From Algoriphagus kandeliae (GTDB taxonomy: Bacteria > Bacteroidota > Bacteroidia > Cytophagales > Cyclobacteriaceae): a stretch of 64,000 bases of DNA. The stretch spans positions 558,001 through 622,000 of the forward strand of contig NZ_SPSB01000001.1 of assembly GCF_004571135.1 (NCBI RefSeq), read 5' to 3'. Positions within the stretch are counted from its first letter, which is position 1. Each line of letters begins with the position of its first letter. The position numbers and the translations under genes are program-made. The notes under the pieces were generated by a model. It searched no databases, had not been told where the DNA came from, and saw only the letters and a list, made by a program, of their open reading frames with translations. Positions 46,622 to 55,880 of the stretch are shown piece by piece.

Positions 46622-47401
46622 TTAAAAATCGGTTGATTTTCCATCAAGATTCAATGGTTTGATCCAGACATTTCGGTAAAAAACGTCATGTCCTTCCGCT
46701 TGTAATTTTAGTCCTCCAGGACGATCTGTGATTCCTTTTCCACCGTCATTTCCTCCATCTATTCCTGAGTTAGGACCTCCCCATACTTGCTGAATAGAAA
46801 CGTCCTCATGGATTTTCTTTCCATTAAAATAAATGGTTACTCGGGCCTTTTCAGTCAATTTTCCGTTTTCAAAGCGAGCTGCCTTGAAAACAATATCATA
46901 GGCATTCCATTTTCCAACTCCGTTATAGGCTTCTTCCTTTGGAAGGTGCTCATTGATCACTGCAGCCATACCGTGTAGCCCGTAGTCTCCATCAAGGATT
47001 TGGATTTCATATCGGTTTTGAAGATATACTCCACTGTTTCCTCCCTCATTATTGACCAAGAATTCCACATGAGCTCTGAAGTCTCGGTATTCCTTTTTGG
47101 TTACAATGTCAGCAGCTCCATACTTACCACCGGCTGCCGCTGGGTCATTACTGCTAATTGCTTTTCCTCCATCAACAGGGTCTTTTACCTCCATCCATTT
47201 GATGGGAGCTTGAGCAGAAAATCGCGGGCCTTCCCAGTATTGCCATTTTTCTAAAAGCATTTCTTTGCTTCCATCAAGCATTAATTCAGCCTCTTCTATA
47301 GGTGCTACTCCAACTCCCACTTGGGCAAGTATGGATGTAGATAGCCCTAATGAAAGTATAAAGACAGCTGAAATATTCAATAGGTTTTTGAAGAGCTTCA
47401 T
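46622..47401 (-). CDS. DUF1080 (3-keto-disaccharide hydrolase-like) secreted protein
   Basis: A signal peptide ends near STSILAQ. The mature part fits the DUF1080 jelly-roll: KYGAADIVTKKEYRDFRAHV, NSGVYLQNRYEIQILD and GLKLQAEGHDVFYRNVWIKP. Members are linked to 3-keto-glycoside hydrolysis, usually beside sugar oxidoreductases, which are absent here. Length is 259 residues. The gene has no co-directional neighbour and is convergent to the TonB_C gene. Confidence 0.9.
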   Translation of the reverse strand: MKLFKNLLNISAVFILSLGLSTSILAQVGVGVAPIEEAELMLDGSKEMLLEKWQYWEGPRFSAQAPIKWMEVKDPVDGGKAISSNDPAAAGGKYGAADIVTKKEYRDFRAHVEFLVNNEGGNSGVYLQNRYEIQILDGDYGLHGMAAVINEHLPKEEAYNGVGKWNAYDIVFKAARFENGKLTEKARVTIYFNGKKIHEDVSIQQVWGGPNSGIDGGNDGGKGITDRPGGLKLQAEGHDVFYRNVWIKPLNLDGKSTDF

Positions 47402-47520
47402 AGTATTTAATTTTGGGTTTTTGTAAATGATTGACCCTAATTTGGCTATTTTTAACTAATCGAGAAAGTAGATTTTGATTTACAGGTAATTAGTTATTCA
47501 TTTTTCAAACAGAAGTCATT

Positions 47521-48417
47521 ATGAAGTGGCAAGGTAGAAGGAAAAGTAATAATGTAGAAGATCGAAGAGGTCAAGGTGGGAATGGAGGAGGTGGAGGGAT
47601 GAATCCTCTACTTATCGGTACACTTCTCAAGTTTTTATTCTCCAAAACCGGATTGGTAATTGTTGGAATTCTCTTAGCATTTTCCTTTCTCACAGGAACG
47701 AATCCCTTGAGTTTTTTGGGAAATATTCTGGGTGGAGGAGGTCAAGGATTTACCACCGAAGCAAATTACACGCCTACGGCAGAGGAAGATCGCTTAGCAG
47801 AATTTAGCTCCGTGATTTTGGCAGATACCGAATTGATTTGGAGTCAATTAATTGAAAATTATCGAGAGCCTACCTTAGTGCTTTTCACGGGAGCAGTTTC
47901 TTCCGCTTGCGGGAACGCTAGTGCCGCAACAGGTCCTTTTTACTGCCCTGCAGATGAGAAACTATATATTGATTTAAGTTTTTTTGAGGAAATGGAGCAA
48001 AGGCTGAATGCTCCTGGAGATTTTGCCCAAGCCTATGTCATAGCTCACGAGGTAGGACATCATATACAAAATATCATGGGGATTACCGATGAAGTGCAAT
48101 CGCTTCGTGGTCAGATCTCTGATACAGAATACAATCAATATTCTGTTCGTCTTGAACTTCAAGCTGATTTCTTAGCGGGTGTTTGGGCACATCATTCCCA
48201 AAAAATCAGCGGAATGATGGAGCAAGGGGATTTGGAAGAAGCTCTCAACGCAGCTAATGCAATCGGAGATGATCGACTCCAAAAGCAAGCTACCGGTAGG
48301 GTGGTTCCTGATTCCTTTACTCACGGCACTTCCGCTCAGCGGATGCGCTGGTTTAAAAAAGGATTTGATTCAGGAGATTTAAGCCAAGGGGATACCTTTT
48401 CTGCCGAAAGACTTTAG
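47521..48417 (+). CDS. Neutral zinc metallopeptidase (YpfJ family)
   Basis: The 298-residue protein has a glycine-rich N-terminus, a membrane helix (GLVIVGILLAFSFLTG) and the peptidase domain with VIAHEVGHHIQN and LELQADFLAGVWAHH, giving the zinc ligands His-Glu-x-x-His plus a downstream acidic site. It is anchored in the membrane with the catalytic domain likely outside. The substrate is unknown. Its stop overlaps the convergent universal stress gene by 4 bp. Confidence 0.92.
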   Translation: MKWQGRRKSNNVEDRRGQGGNGGGGGMNPLLIGTLLKFLFSKTGLVIVGILLAFSFLTGTNPLSFLGNILGGGGQGFTTEANYTPTAEEDRLAEFSSVILADTELIWSQLIENYREPTLVLFTGAVSSACGNASAATGPFYCPADEKLYIDLSFFEEMEQRLNAPGDFAQAYVIAHEVGHHIQNIMGITDEVQSLRGQISDTEYNQYSVRLELQADFLAGVWAHHSQKISGMMEQGDLEEALNAANAIGDDRLQKQATGRVVPDSFTHGTSAQRMRWFKKGFDSGDLSQGDTFSAERL

Positions 48418-49334
48418 ATTTCAAGGATATAATCCAAGATGCCGGCATTTTTCCCCTTAGGCCGAGTTACAAGGAGTGGAAGGCTGTCATTGTATTGAAT
48501 CAGCCGTTCTGCCATACTTCCAATAAATAAAGCCGTAGCAGCTGTTCTTCCTTTGGCGCCAATAATGATCCCATCTGCTTCGATTTCCATGGCTTTGGAA
48601 ATTATTTCTTGAACGGGATCATCGTCGTCATCCTTGGTGTAAATAGGTGTGATTTTGATTCCTTTGGTATCGATTTTACGGATGAATTTCTTGTAATTAA
48701 TCTCAGCATGCATTTGCATGATTTGAGTGAATTCCTCGTAGGTTTTACCTGTAAAATGATAACCTGAAGGAACATTGTATACGTTTTGGCAGACAATTTC
48801 TGCCTTGCCGTGACGATCCGCTATCATGATCGCTTCTTCCATAGCATCCCTGGAATATTCAGAGAAATCTGAAGGAACCAAGATTTTTTTCACTTTTGGA
48901 ACGGAGTCTTCAGGAACAATCAATAAAGAACAGCTGGCTCTTCTTGCTAGGCGAAGAGCAGCTACGCCTGTTCCCGGTAAATTGGTCTTTCTACCAATTA
49001 TAATCATGTCCACGGATTTTTCTTCCGCTAGCTTCAATATCTTTTTGGAAAGATTTCCTTCCTTGACAACGTAATTGAGCGATATATCCTTTTGATTTCC
49101 AAAGACCTCATGTACTGATTTTTTCATGGCATTTTGCCGTTCAGAAACCATGTTTTCAATCAGATTTGGAAACTCCTCCAATACCTCTTTAGGAACGGAA
49201 AGGTTCTTGATCACATTCACAAAAAAAATCTTTTTGGTATGATTCACCTGTGAAACGAATTTGGCGAACTCAATCAAGGTCTTGTCCAATGGGCTTTGGT
49301 CAAGACAAACAATCATTTTTTTAATCAAGTACAT
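48414..49334 (-). CDS. Universal stress protein, two tandem UspA domains
   Basis: The 306-residue protein carries two Usp folds. The first ends in IIIGRKTNLPGTGVAALRLA and the second in IIIGAKGRTAATALFIGSMA, both like the ATP-loop pattern G-x2-G-x9-G but with loop variations. Such proteins bind ATP and help survival under stress, with no enzymatic role assigned. It stands alone, convergent with the metallopeptidase, and its upstream flank leads to the RNA gene at 49588. Confidence 0.9.
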   Translation of the reverse strand: MYLIKKMIVCLDQSPLDKTLIEFAKFVSQVNHTKKIFFVNVIKNLSVPKEVLEEFPNLIENMVSERQNAMKKSVHEVFGNQKDISLNYVVKEGNLSKKILKLAEEKSVDMIIIGRKTNLPGTGVAALRLARRASCSLLIVPEDSVPKVKKILVPSDFSEYSRDAMEEAIMIADRHGKAEIVCQNVYNVPSGYHFTGKTYEEFTQIMQMHAEINYKKFIRKIDTKGIKITPIYTKDDDDDPVQEIISKAMEIEADGIIIGAKGRTAATALFIGSMAERLIQYNDSLPLLVTRPKGKNAGILDYILEI

Positions 49335-49574
49335 GGGTTTCCAAAATTTTAGGATACAAAGTTAAGTTCTTATTGAAAGAGCTTTGATAAATTTTGAAAT
49401 AAAATATCGAAAAATCCAATATTTTAAATGATTATTCAGAATAAGTCTACAGAATACTCCCATTTACCAAATAAATGCCATGAATAATTGAAGTCTGATT
49501 CTTTAGAAAAGTTTGACCTTGCAATTTAATTTGATTTTTGGAAACTGGATTTTAACCCTAGCCCGGATTATCCG

Positions 49575-49582
49575 TATATTTG
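49575..49582 (+). promoter_or_regulatory. -7 element of the structured RNA gene
   Basis: TATATTTG fits TAnnTTTG exactly and ends 5 nt before the first base of the closing stem at 49588. This is the spacing expected for the start of transcription. Confidence 0.6.
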
Positions 49583-49587
49583 CCCAA

Positions 49588-49796
49588 AGCCTGGATCGCT
49601 GACATGTTCAAACTTCACAATTAAATACAATACCGAGTGAAGCCCTTTCCAAAAACAGGCCTCATCCCGTCCCGATAATTATCGGGATCGGGACCTCGTC
49701 CTTAGGGCAGGATAACAGTGGAAGTTTGCGGATTAAAGGCAGCTCAAATCTTGTCTATATGGAGGTTTGTAACACTCTAAGGTCCAGGCTTTTTTA
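49588..49796 (+). ncRNA. Structured RNA candidate, 6S-like
   Basis: About 209 nt with a closed outer stem: AGCCTGGA (49588-49595) pairs with TCCAGGCT (49783-49790), followed by a T-run. Next inward, TGTTCAAACTTC can pair with GGAGGTTTG-T-AACA. An open bubble follows, then an upper arm in which GAG, GCC and TTT pair with CTC, GGC and AAA. The apex holds the palindrome CCCGATAATTATCGGG (49671-49686). Size, the long interrupted rod and the large central bubble resemble 6S RNA, which binds RNA polymerase. There is no open frame. The 3' end overlaps the flippase gene on the other strand by about 20 nt. The RNA itself is fairly likely; the 6S identity is a guess. Confidence 0.55.
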
Positions 49797-51252
49797 ATTT
49801 TTTGGATAGCCAATCCAGCTCCTCTTTTCCAGAAAATCCCATCTTGGCAGCAAGAAAATAAACCAGAATAATCAAACTACTCTTGATCAGTAAATTCAAG
49901 ATTGGGTTTGCGAATTCGGGGATAAAACTTGCAAAAAATATTGCTAGAATTCCTAGAGAAATGATTTTGAGGCTTTCCAAACCAAAAGGAGAGAAACCCA
50001 ATTTTACTTTTAAATAGAGGAATTTGGTTAAGTTAAATGCGAGCATAACCAAGGCAGAAGCAATTGCTGCTCCCTCTATTCCATAAATCGGAATTAATAG
50101 GTAATTCAATACGATAATCATCCCACTCATGATGACAGTCGCAGTAAGGTTGAATTTGTAGTATTTTGAAAATACCAGAATTTCAGAGTTTGCTGAAAAT
50201 CCAGCATCAATCACCTTTCCCAATCCAATCCAAAAGACTACCCATTTGCCACTTTCATAAATGCTTCGATTGGGAATCAGGTAATAAATGGAATCAATGT
50301 TAATCCAAATCCCAAGGAAAATCAGAAGACAGAGATATAATTGCCTATGAGAGACCTGCTTGTAAAGTTGGTTGATTTCTGAAGTTTTATTTTCAGAAAA
50401 ATGCTGAGCAATCACAGGCATAATTACTTGTGAAATAGCTCTTCGAGGCATCTCGATTACCAAAGCCATGCTAAAAGCAATCGTATATATTGCATTTGCT
50501 TCCAAACTTATCATGGAACTGACCATGATGGAGTCAATTTTCATGATAAGCGTAGATGCCGCAGTTGCCAAAAATGTGATTAGACTGAATTGGATAAAAT
50601 CCCCACGGAAACCTGTAGGGAATTGATCCCAGGATAAATCTACGTTTAGGACTTTCAGCCATGCTAAATACAGAATCATTCCAAGTAATGGGATGGCATA
50701 GACAGCGATTAGTCCATACATCATTTGATCGAAACTAATCCATTTTGCCAGAAAGCATAAAATCCAAATTCCTGTCAATAGGCGGAGTAATACTTCCCGG
50801 AAAAAAGTTGGAATAGAAACTTTTAAGTAGGATCGGCTATAGGCATCCAATAGTGAATTTGCTAAAGCTAAAAAGGTGATGAATAAAACGATCCAGAGAT
50901 ATTGAATTACTTCCGGTGAGTTAGAAGCAAAAAGGGCAATTATTTGATCTTGAAAAACCCAGAATAGACAAGCTACGATCAAAAATCCCACAAGAGCAAT
51001 CAATAAACTGAAGCTTAGGAATGCCGTTTGTCCTTTTTCAAGCTTTGGGAAATACCGTGTAATTCCATGTCCTAAACCCAATTGAGCAAAAGGAACGATT
51101 AACAGTGCTAAATCCTGAATGGTACGAAATGTTCCTAATTGGGCGGCTTCTAGGGCATATGGATAAAGCCAGAGGACGTTGACATAGCCAATGACTACTC
51201 CTATATAAGAAAAAATTGCAGTTTGAAAGCTTTGATTGGCTACTTTGCCCAT
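49777..51252 (-). CDS. Polysaccharide/oligosaccharide flippase (MATE/MVF-type)
   Basis: The 491-residue protein has about 14 membrane helices, starting with QTAIFSYIGVVIGYVNVLW, as in Wzx-type lipid-linked sugar flippases. The N-terminus and helix pattern match the polysaccharide biosynthesis family. It should move undecaprenyl-linked oligosaccharide across the inner membrane. No glycosyltransferase cluster is next to it, which is unusual, as most Wzx genes lie in such clusters. Its 3' end overlaps the RNA gene on the other strand. Confidence 0.85.
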   Translation of the reverse strand: MGKVANQSFQTAIFSYIGVVIGYVNVLWLYPYALEAAQLGTFRTIQDLALLIVPFAQLGLGHGITRYFPKLEKGQTAFLSFSLLIALVGFLIVACLFWVFQDQIIALFASNSPEVIQYLWIVLFITFLALANSLLDAYSRSYLKVSIPTFFREVLLRLLTGIWILCFLAKWISFDQMMYGLIAVYAIPLLGMILYLAWLKVLNVDLSWDQFPTGFRGDFIQFSLITFLATAASTLIMKIDSIMVSSMISLEANAIYTIAFSMALVIEMPRRAISQVIMPVIAQHFSENKTSEINQLYKQVSHRQLYLCLLIFLGIWINIDSIYYLIPNRSIYESGKWVVFWIGLGKVIDAGFSANSEILVFSKYYKFNLTATVIMSGMIIVLNYLLIPIYGIEGAAIASALVMLAFNLTKFLYLKVKLGFSPFGLESLKIISLGILAIFFASFIPEFANPILNLLIKSSLIILVYFLAAKMGFSGKEELDWLSKKLKKPGP

Positions 51253-51300
51253 GGGCTGAAAATATCAAAAAATCAGGAAAAGCTTATGATTTGAGCTTAT

Positions 51301-51417
51301 TCAATAGCCAGTGCATTTTTCACAACCTTGTTTTTTGCTAGGCTTTCCAAAAAAATGCTTCCAAAGGTAGGCTAAAGCTCCAATTCCTGTCAGTGCGATA
51401 ATGATTTCTTGCCACAT
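51301..51417 (-). CDS. FeoB-associated Cys-rich small membrane protein
   Basis: A 38-residue protein starts one base after the feoB stop: one membrane helix (IIIALTGIGALAYLW) followed by KKQGCEKCTGY. This matches the FeoB-associated Cys-rich membrane protein family, whose CxxC pair may help iron handling in the Feo system. It is too short for usual gene-calling cut-offs, but position, helix and CxxC support it. Confidence 0.85.
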   Translation of the reverse strand: MWQEIIIALTGIGALAYLWKHFFGKPSKKQGCEKCTGY

Positions 51418-51418
51418 A

Positions 51419-53554
51419 TTAGGAGAAGATTTGGTAGGTAATAAATGCTGCTAAATAGGCCAGCGTAGTCATATAGACAGTTTGAATTATTGGCCATTTC
51501 CAACCTTTTGTTTCTCTATACACCACAGCTAAGGTACTCATGCATTGCATGGCAAAGACATAGAAAACCATCAAAGAGAAAGCTGTGGCTTTATTGAATA
51601 CTTTATTTCCGGTAACTGGATTAATTTGACTGTCTAAGGTTTCCCGAATTGTTGCATCATCTTCTGGATCTCCTCCAATACTATAAATAGTAGCCATGGT
51701 GGAAACAAAAACTTCTCGAGCTGCAAATGAAGCAATCAATGCAATTCCGATTTTCCAATCATAACCCAAAGGTCGAATTACAGGCTCAATAGCTCTTCCC
51801 ATGATACCGATGAAGGAATTTTCCAATAAAGCAGAGGATGCTTCTCTTTCAATTTCTTCTACTTGTTCTGGATTTTCAGCTACTGCGATTTTAGCATCCC
51901 TATCAGCCCGGATAGATTCCATGGTAGTAGGAGGTCCATAAGACCCTAAAATCCAAAGTATGATGGAAATGGCCAATATGACTTTTCCTGCTGCTGTCAC
52001 GAAAGTCAGGGACTTGTTGTACATGGTTAACAAAACGTCCTTCCAACGTGGAGTACGATAGGTAGGTAGCTCTACCATCAAAAATGATTTTTCATCTGTT
52101 TTTAGGATGGTTTTCAGGCCATAAGCAGTCGCCAATACACCCAAAACTCCTAATAGATAAAGCCCTAATAGAGCTAATGCCTGTAAATTGATGAATCCTA
52201 GAATATGATCGTTTGGAACAACTAAACCGATTAAAATAATGTATACTGGCAATCGAGCTGAGCAACTCATCAAAGGAGTTACCATGATGGTAATCATTTT
52301 TTCTTTCCAGTTTCCAATATTTCTAGCGGCCATGACTCCTGGTATAGCACAGGCTACACCTGATACAAGAGGCACAATACTTTTTCCATGTAGTCCAAAT
52401 GGCCTCATCCAACGATCCATCAAAAAAACAACTCTGGACATGTAGCCAGTATCTTCCAGAATAGCCAAGAAACCAAATAGTAGGGCAATTTGAGGAATGA
52501 AAATTACCACCCCGCCAATTCCAGGAATGACCCCTTCCGCTAATAAGTCGGCTATTGGTCCTTGAGGTAAGGTTTCAATCAACCAAGAGCTGAGTTCAGC
52601 GAAAAAGCCATCGATCAAATCCATAGGCACAGATGCCCAAGCAAAAATTGCCTGAAAAATCATCAATAAAATCCCTCCAAAAATAAGGTAACCCCAAAAT
52701 GGATGAAGAAGGACTTTATCTAATTTTGACTCTTCGGGTTCAACGGTTTCTTTTTTGACAAGAACCTCCTGAATCACAGAACTTATTTTTCGGTATCGAA
52801 TTTTCGTCTCCTCAAGTTGAGCTGCTTCTAAATCAGTTTTTACGGACTCAAGCTTTTTTGAAATCCAGGCTATCTTTTCTTCAGCAAGTCCTTTGTCTTT
52901 CAATCCAAATCGGAGCAATTGATAAGCTCTGTAATCATTATCTAGGTCGAAAAATTCTCGAACATCGACAAGTTCATTTGTATCCAAAAACTCCTTTGCT
53001 TCGATGAATGGACCGGGATTAGAAAAGTTTTGTTGGTGAATTAATTCCCGAATCTGATCAATTCCTTTTTGATGTCTAGCATCAGTTCGAAGTATTGGAA
53101 CACCAATTTTCTTAAATAATTCGAAGGTTTTTATTTCTAGATGGCTCTTTTCAGCCAAGTCGGACATATTAAGAACTATCGCTAGGTTTAATCCCAGATC
53201 GATGAGTTGAGTAGCCAAAAATAAGCCCCTTGAAAGCTGAACTGAATCAATGACCATCAAGACAAAATCCGGCTTTTCTAATTCACTAAATTGATTCAGA
53301 ACTCGATGGACTATGACTTCGTCCTCAGAATTTGGATAGAGGGAATAAGTTCCTGGTAGGTCAATAATTTCATAGGAATTCCCCTGATAGGTCATCACAC
53401 CCTTTTTCTTATCCACTGTAACACCAGGATAATTCCCGATCTTTTGATTTAAGCCTGTCAGCTGATTGAATATCGTGGTTTTTCCAACATTAGGATTGCC
53501 AATGAGGGCGATTTTCAAGGTCTTGGTCAAGGGAGAAGAGAGGGTTACAGCCAT
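51419..53554 (-). CDS. feoB: Ferrous iron transport protein B
   Basis: The 711-residue Fe(II) transporter has a cytosolic G domain (IGNPNVGKTTIFNQLTG as G1, NYPGVTVDKKKG, DLPGTYSLYP as G3, LNMSDLAEK as G4) and a C-terminal membrane region with two gate cores, including PLVSGVACAIPGVMAARNI and FAAREVFVSTMATIYSI. feoA lies 3 bp upstream and the small Cys-rich gene 1 bp downstream, so this is a complete feoABC-like operon of Bacteroidota type. Confidence 0.96.
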   Translation of the reverse strand: MAVTLSSPLTKTLKIALIGNPNVGKTTIFNQLTGLNQKIGNYPGVTVDKKKGVMTYQGNSYEIIDLPGTYSLYPNSEDEVIVHRVLNQFSELEKPDFVLMVIDSVQLSRGLFLATQLIDLGLNLAIVLNMSDLAEKSHLEIKTFELFKKIGVPILRTDARHQKGIDQIRELIHQQNFSNPGPFIEAKEFLDTNELVDVREFFDLDNDYRAYQLLRFGLKDKGLAEEKIAWISKKLESVKTDLEAAQLEETKIRYRKISSVIQEVLVKKETVEPEESKLDKVLLHPFWGYLIFGGILLMIFQAIFAWASVPMDLIDGFFAELSSWLIETLPQGPIADLLAEGVIPGIGGVVIFIPQIALLFGFLAILEDTGYMSRVVFLMDRWMRPFGLHGKSIVPLVSGVACAIPGVMAARNIGNWKEKMITIMVTPLMSCSARLPVYIILIGLVVPNDHILGFINLQALALLGLYLLGVLGVLATAYGLKTILKTDEKSFLMVELPTYRTPRWKDVLLTMYNKSLTFVTAAGKVILAISIILWILGSYGPPTTMESIRADRDAKIAVAENPEQVEEIEREASSALLENSFIGIMGRAIEPVIRPLGYDWKIGIALIASFAAREVFVSTMATIYSIGGDPEDDATIRETLDSQINPVTGNKVFNKATAFSLMVFYVFAMQCMSTLAVVYRETKGWKWPIIQTVYMTTLAYLAAFITYQIFS

Positions 53555-53557
53555 GAA

Positions 53558-53782
53558 TTATTGAATGAGTTTGACTTGAATGACAGCAGCTTCTTCTTTT
53601 CTAAGTGCAAGGAGGGTCTCGTCAAGTCTAAAAGCCATCGGACCATTGGCGGGTGCGATATGCTTTAAGGTGATTTTCTTTCCCGGAAGAAAACCCAATT
53701 CCATCAAATTAACCTTCAAAGGCGATTCTTGGAGTTTTTCGATCGTTGCGGTGTCTAAAATGGATAGTTGGTCAGCTGTCAT
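53558..53782 (-). CDS. feoA: Ferrous iron transport protein A
   Basis: The 74-residue SH3-like protein has the FeoA core KVNLMELGFLPGKKITLKH and a terminal strand (RKEEAAVIQVKLI). FeoA stimulates FeoB. The stop lies 3 bp before feoB. Confidence 0.92.
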   Translation of the reverse strand: MTADQLSILDTATIEKLQESPLKVNLMELGFLPGKKITLKHIAPANGPMAFRLDETLLALRKEEAAVIQVKLIQ

Positions 53783-53871
53783 GAAGAATCAGGCTTTCTT
53801 CTTATTGCTGCAAAAATAAGTTATTTGGAATGAATCTAAGTAAAAATTCAAAAGAAATTTGGTGATTTAAA

Positions 53872-54501
53872 TCAGGATTGGGAACGAATGCTCAAAATTT
53901 CATTGGAAAGATTAAAATCTAACCCGTTTTCCATCAAAATCCTGATACTAAATTCTAATTGGACTTCCTTTTCAGGATCCTTGGTCCAAATGAGCTTGAA
54001 TAAATCTTCCATAAAGAGAGGAACAGGTGTGTTGAAAAATTCAGGAATTGGTTTAGTTTGTTCACTGAAAAAACTATTCATCTCAAAATATGAAGTCAAA
54101 TCCTGACCTACTTTTAGAATTTCACCGTCGCCAAGCTCTGCTTCTCTGGAATTGATAATCTGAATCCCAATCATTTTTTCTTGAGACTGAGGAGATGGGG
54201 GAGAGCAAGCTAGAGCCATTCCAAAAAAGGAAGAAGTACCGGTGTTTCGCTCTGATAAAGTGACAATTTCCTTGATTCGGAAGGACTTGGTGATAAAGTT
54301 ATATGGTAAGCTGGTAGTTGGACTGACTTGTTGACCTTCAACTGTTAGTGAAATAGTTTCAAATGATTGAACTCGAAAATCGCTTACTTCAAAGACAGGC
54401 CCACACCCACAAGGATTGCCGCAGAAATCATTGCATGCCATGGGGATTAATGCCAAAAAAAGAAAAAGGGCAGAGGTAAGAAAAATCTTCTTCACAGTCA
54501 A
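53872..54501 (-). CDS. Hypothetical lipoprotein, 209 aa
   Basis: A lipoprotein signal (FLALIPMACNDF) is followed by several cysteines close to the lipid site (CNDFCGNPCGCGP). The rest is beta-rich with no recognised domain. It is 89 bp upstream of feoA on the same strand but the gap has no clear terminator, so a shared transcript is possible. The Cys cluster could bind metal, but this is speculation. Confidence 0.6.
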   Translation of the reverse strand: MTVKKIFLTSALFLFLALIPMACNDFCGNPCGCGPVFEVSDFRVQSFETISLTVEGQQVSPTTSLPYNFITKSFRIKEIVTLSERNTGTSSFFGMALACSPPSPQSQEKMIGIQIINSREAELGDGEILKVGQDLTSYFEMNSFFSEQTKPIPEFFNTPVPLFMEDLFKLIWTKDPEKEVQLEFSIRILMENGLDFNLSNEILSIRSQS

Positions 54502-54553
54502 AATAGATTGATTTACAAAAGATTAAACTCGTTTTTTCGAATTTGGTTATAAA

Positions 54554-54583
54554 AACAAAACCCGGAATTTTCCGGGTTTTGTT
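54554..54583 (-). terminator. Terminator of the sulfide:quinone reductase gene
   Basis: AACAAAACCCGGAA and TTCCGGGTTTTGTT form a perfect 14-bp stem with a 2-nt gap at 54568-54569 (the real loop is larger). On the minus strand a T-rich run follows. Confidence 0.85.
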
Positions 54584-54599
54584 CTCTTTTCTACTTGCA

Positions 54600-55859
54600 T
54601 TAAGCCTTGCCTCTCAGCATCAGGTTCCAATACATAAATGGCAAACCGTATTTTTTAAGCAGCCACATGCTGTATTGTTCTTTGGAGGTATCCACAAATT
54701 TGGAAATCATTGGATCCGAATCCCGTACATTATCGTACTTAAATTCAGCCAAGACCATTTTTCCATATCGCGTTACCAAAGGACAAGAGGAATAACCAGA
54801 GTAAGATGCCTGTCCAACTTCATGGGTTTTCATCAGTTTAAGAAGGTTTTCTACTACCACTGGCGCTTGTTTTCGAATTGCTGCACCTGTTTTTGCTGTA
54901 GGCAAATGTGCCACGTCACCTAAAGCGAAAATATTTGAAAATCGCTTATGCTGTAGTGAATGAATATCCACATCCACCCAACCTTTACCTGGACCTTCCT
55001 GAATAGAAATATCGGAGTCCTGAATAAATTTTGGAGCAGCCTGTGGGGGAGCTAAATGCAGTAGATCAAAATGAACTTTGATTTCCTTAGTATCGGTTAA
55101 TTCTTCACCAACCGGATTGTCACTTGGAATAGCGTATTCTTCATCCGGCTTAATGTACTTGAAATAGATTTCTTGCTTTTTTGCGTCAATTTTTACTGGA
55201 GCCATGAAAGGCTTGAAAAGAATGTTTCGGTCATGAATGATTTTATTTAGAGTTTTTGCAAAATCGGGAACCCCAAAAATGATTGTTCCAGGAGTATAAA
55301 AAGCCACATTAGCTTTATCACGAATTCCATGTTTTCTGAGATAGTCTTCAGCAAGGTACATGATTTTTTGAGGGGCTCCACCGCATTTAATAGGGGTAGT
55401 AGGCTGTGTGAAAATGGCATTTCCTCCTTTAAAGTTTTTTAATACTTCCCAAGTATGTTTCGGATCGGTGTAATTGGAGCAAACGACTCCTTTGTCCATT
55501 GCCTCTTTTAGTCCTGGAATTAATTCAGGTGCCATCACTAATCCGGGAGCTACCACCAAATAGTCATAGGTTACGTCTCCTGAAGCAGCTGTACTGACCG
55601 TATTTGTATGAGGATTTACTCCTGTTGCCTTGTCTTTAATCCAATCTACTCCTTTAGGAATATAATCAGCTTCATTTCGCTCAGTGTCCTCAAAATCGTA
55701 GGTTCCGGCACCTACCAAAGTCCAAGCAGGTTGGTAATAGTGCTTTTCTGACGGTTCGATAATGGCAATCTGAAGATTTTTATCTTTTAGTTTAAGCTGG
55801 GCTGCCACTGTGATTCCGGCGGTACCTCCACCGATAATTACAATCTGATAATGTTTCAT
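54600..55859 (-). CDS. Sulfide:quinone oxidoreductase, type II-like
   Basis: The FAD flavoprotein probably oxidises sulfide to sulfane sulfur and reduces quinone at the membrane. The 419-residue protein has an N-terminal FAD motif VIIGGGTAGITVAAQL, the NAD(P)H-binding-like part lost as in SQR, ALGDVAHLPTAKTGAA, and two redox cysteines in TPIKCGGAPQKI and YSSCPLVT, the pair seen in type II SQR. The promoter has a Crp/Fnr-like palindrome. A generic FAD oxidoreductase is the alternative, but the Cys pair and the neighbours favour SQR. Confidence 0.85.
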   Translation of the reverse strand: MKHYQIVIIGGGTAGITVAAQLKLKDKNLQIAIIEPSEKHYYQPAWTLVGAGTYDFEDTERNEADYIPKGVDWIKDKATGVNPHTNTVSTAASGDVTYDYLVVAPGLVMAPELIPGLKEAMDKGVVCSNYTDPKHTWEVLKNFKGGNAIFTQPTTPIKCGGAPQKIMYLAEDYLRKHGIRDKANVAFYTPGTIIFGVPDFAKTLNKIIHDRNILFKPFMAPVKIDAKKQEIYFKYIKPDEEYAIPSDNPVGEELTDTKEIKVHFDLLHLAPPQAAPKFIQDSDISIQEGPGKGWVDVDIHSLQHKRFSNIFALGDVAHLPTAKTGAAIRKQAPVVVENLLKLMKTHEVGQASYSGYSSCPLVTRYGKMVLAEFKYDNVRDSDPMISKFVDTSKEQYSMWLLKKYGLPFMYWNLMLRGKA

Positions 55860-55880
55860 AGCAAGGTTATTTTGACAGAT

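Noticed and set aside
49588..49796. tmRNA, RNase P RNA or SRP RNA
   Set aside because: There is no tRNA-like ends with tag frame, no RNase P conserved core, and no GGAAG tetraloop of SRP RNA; length and stems fit 6S-like RNA better.
54543..54923. A 126-codon plus-strand frame opposite the SQR gene
   Set aside because: It begins at the terminator hairpin and runs antisense to conserved SQR codons; no motif was seen.
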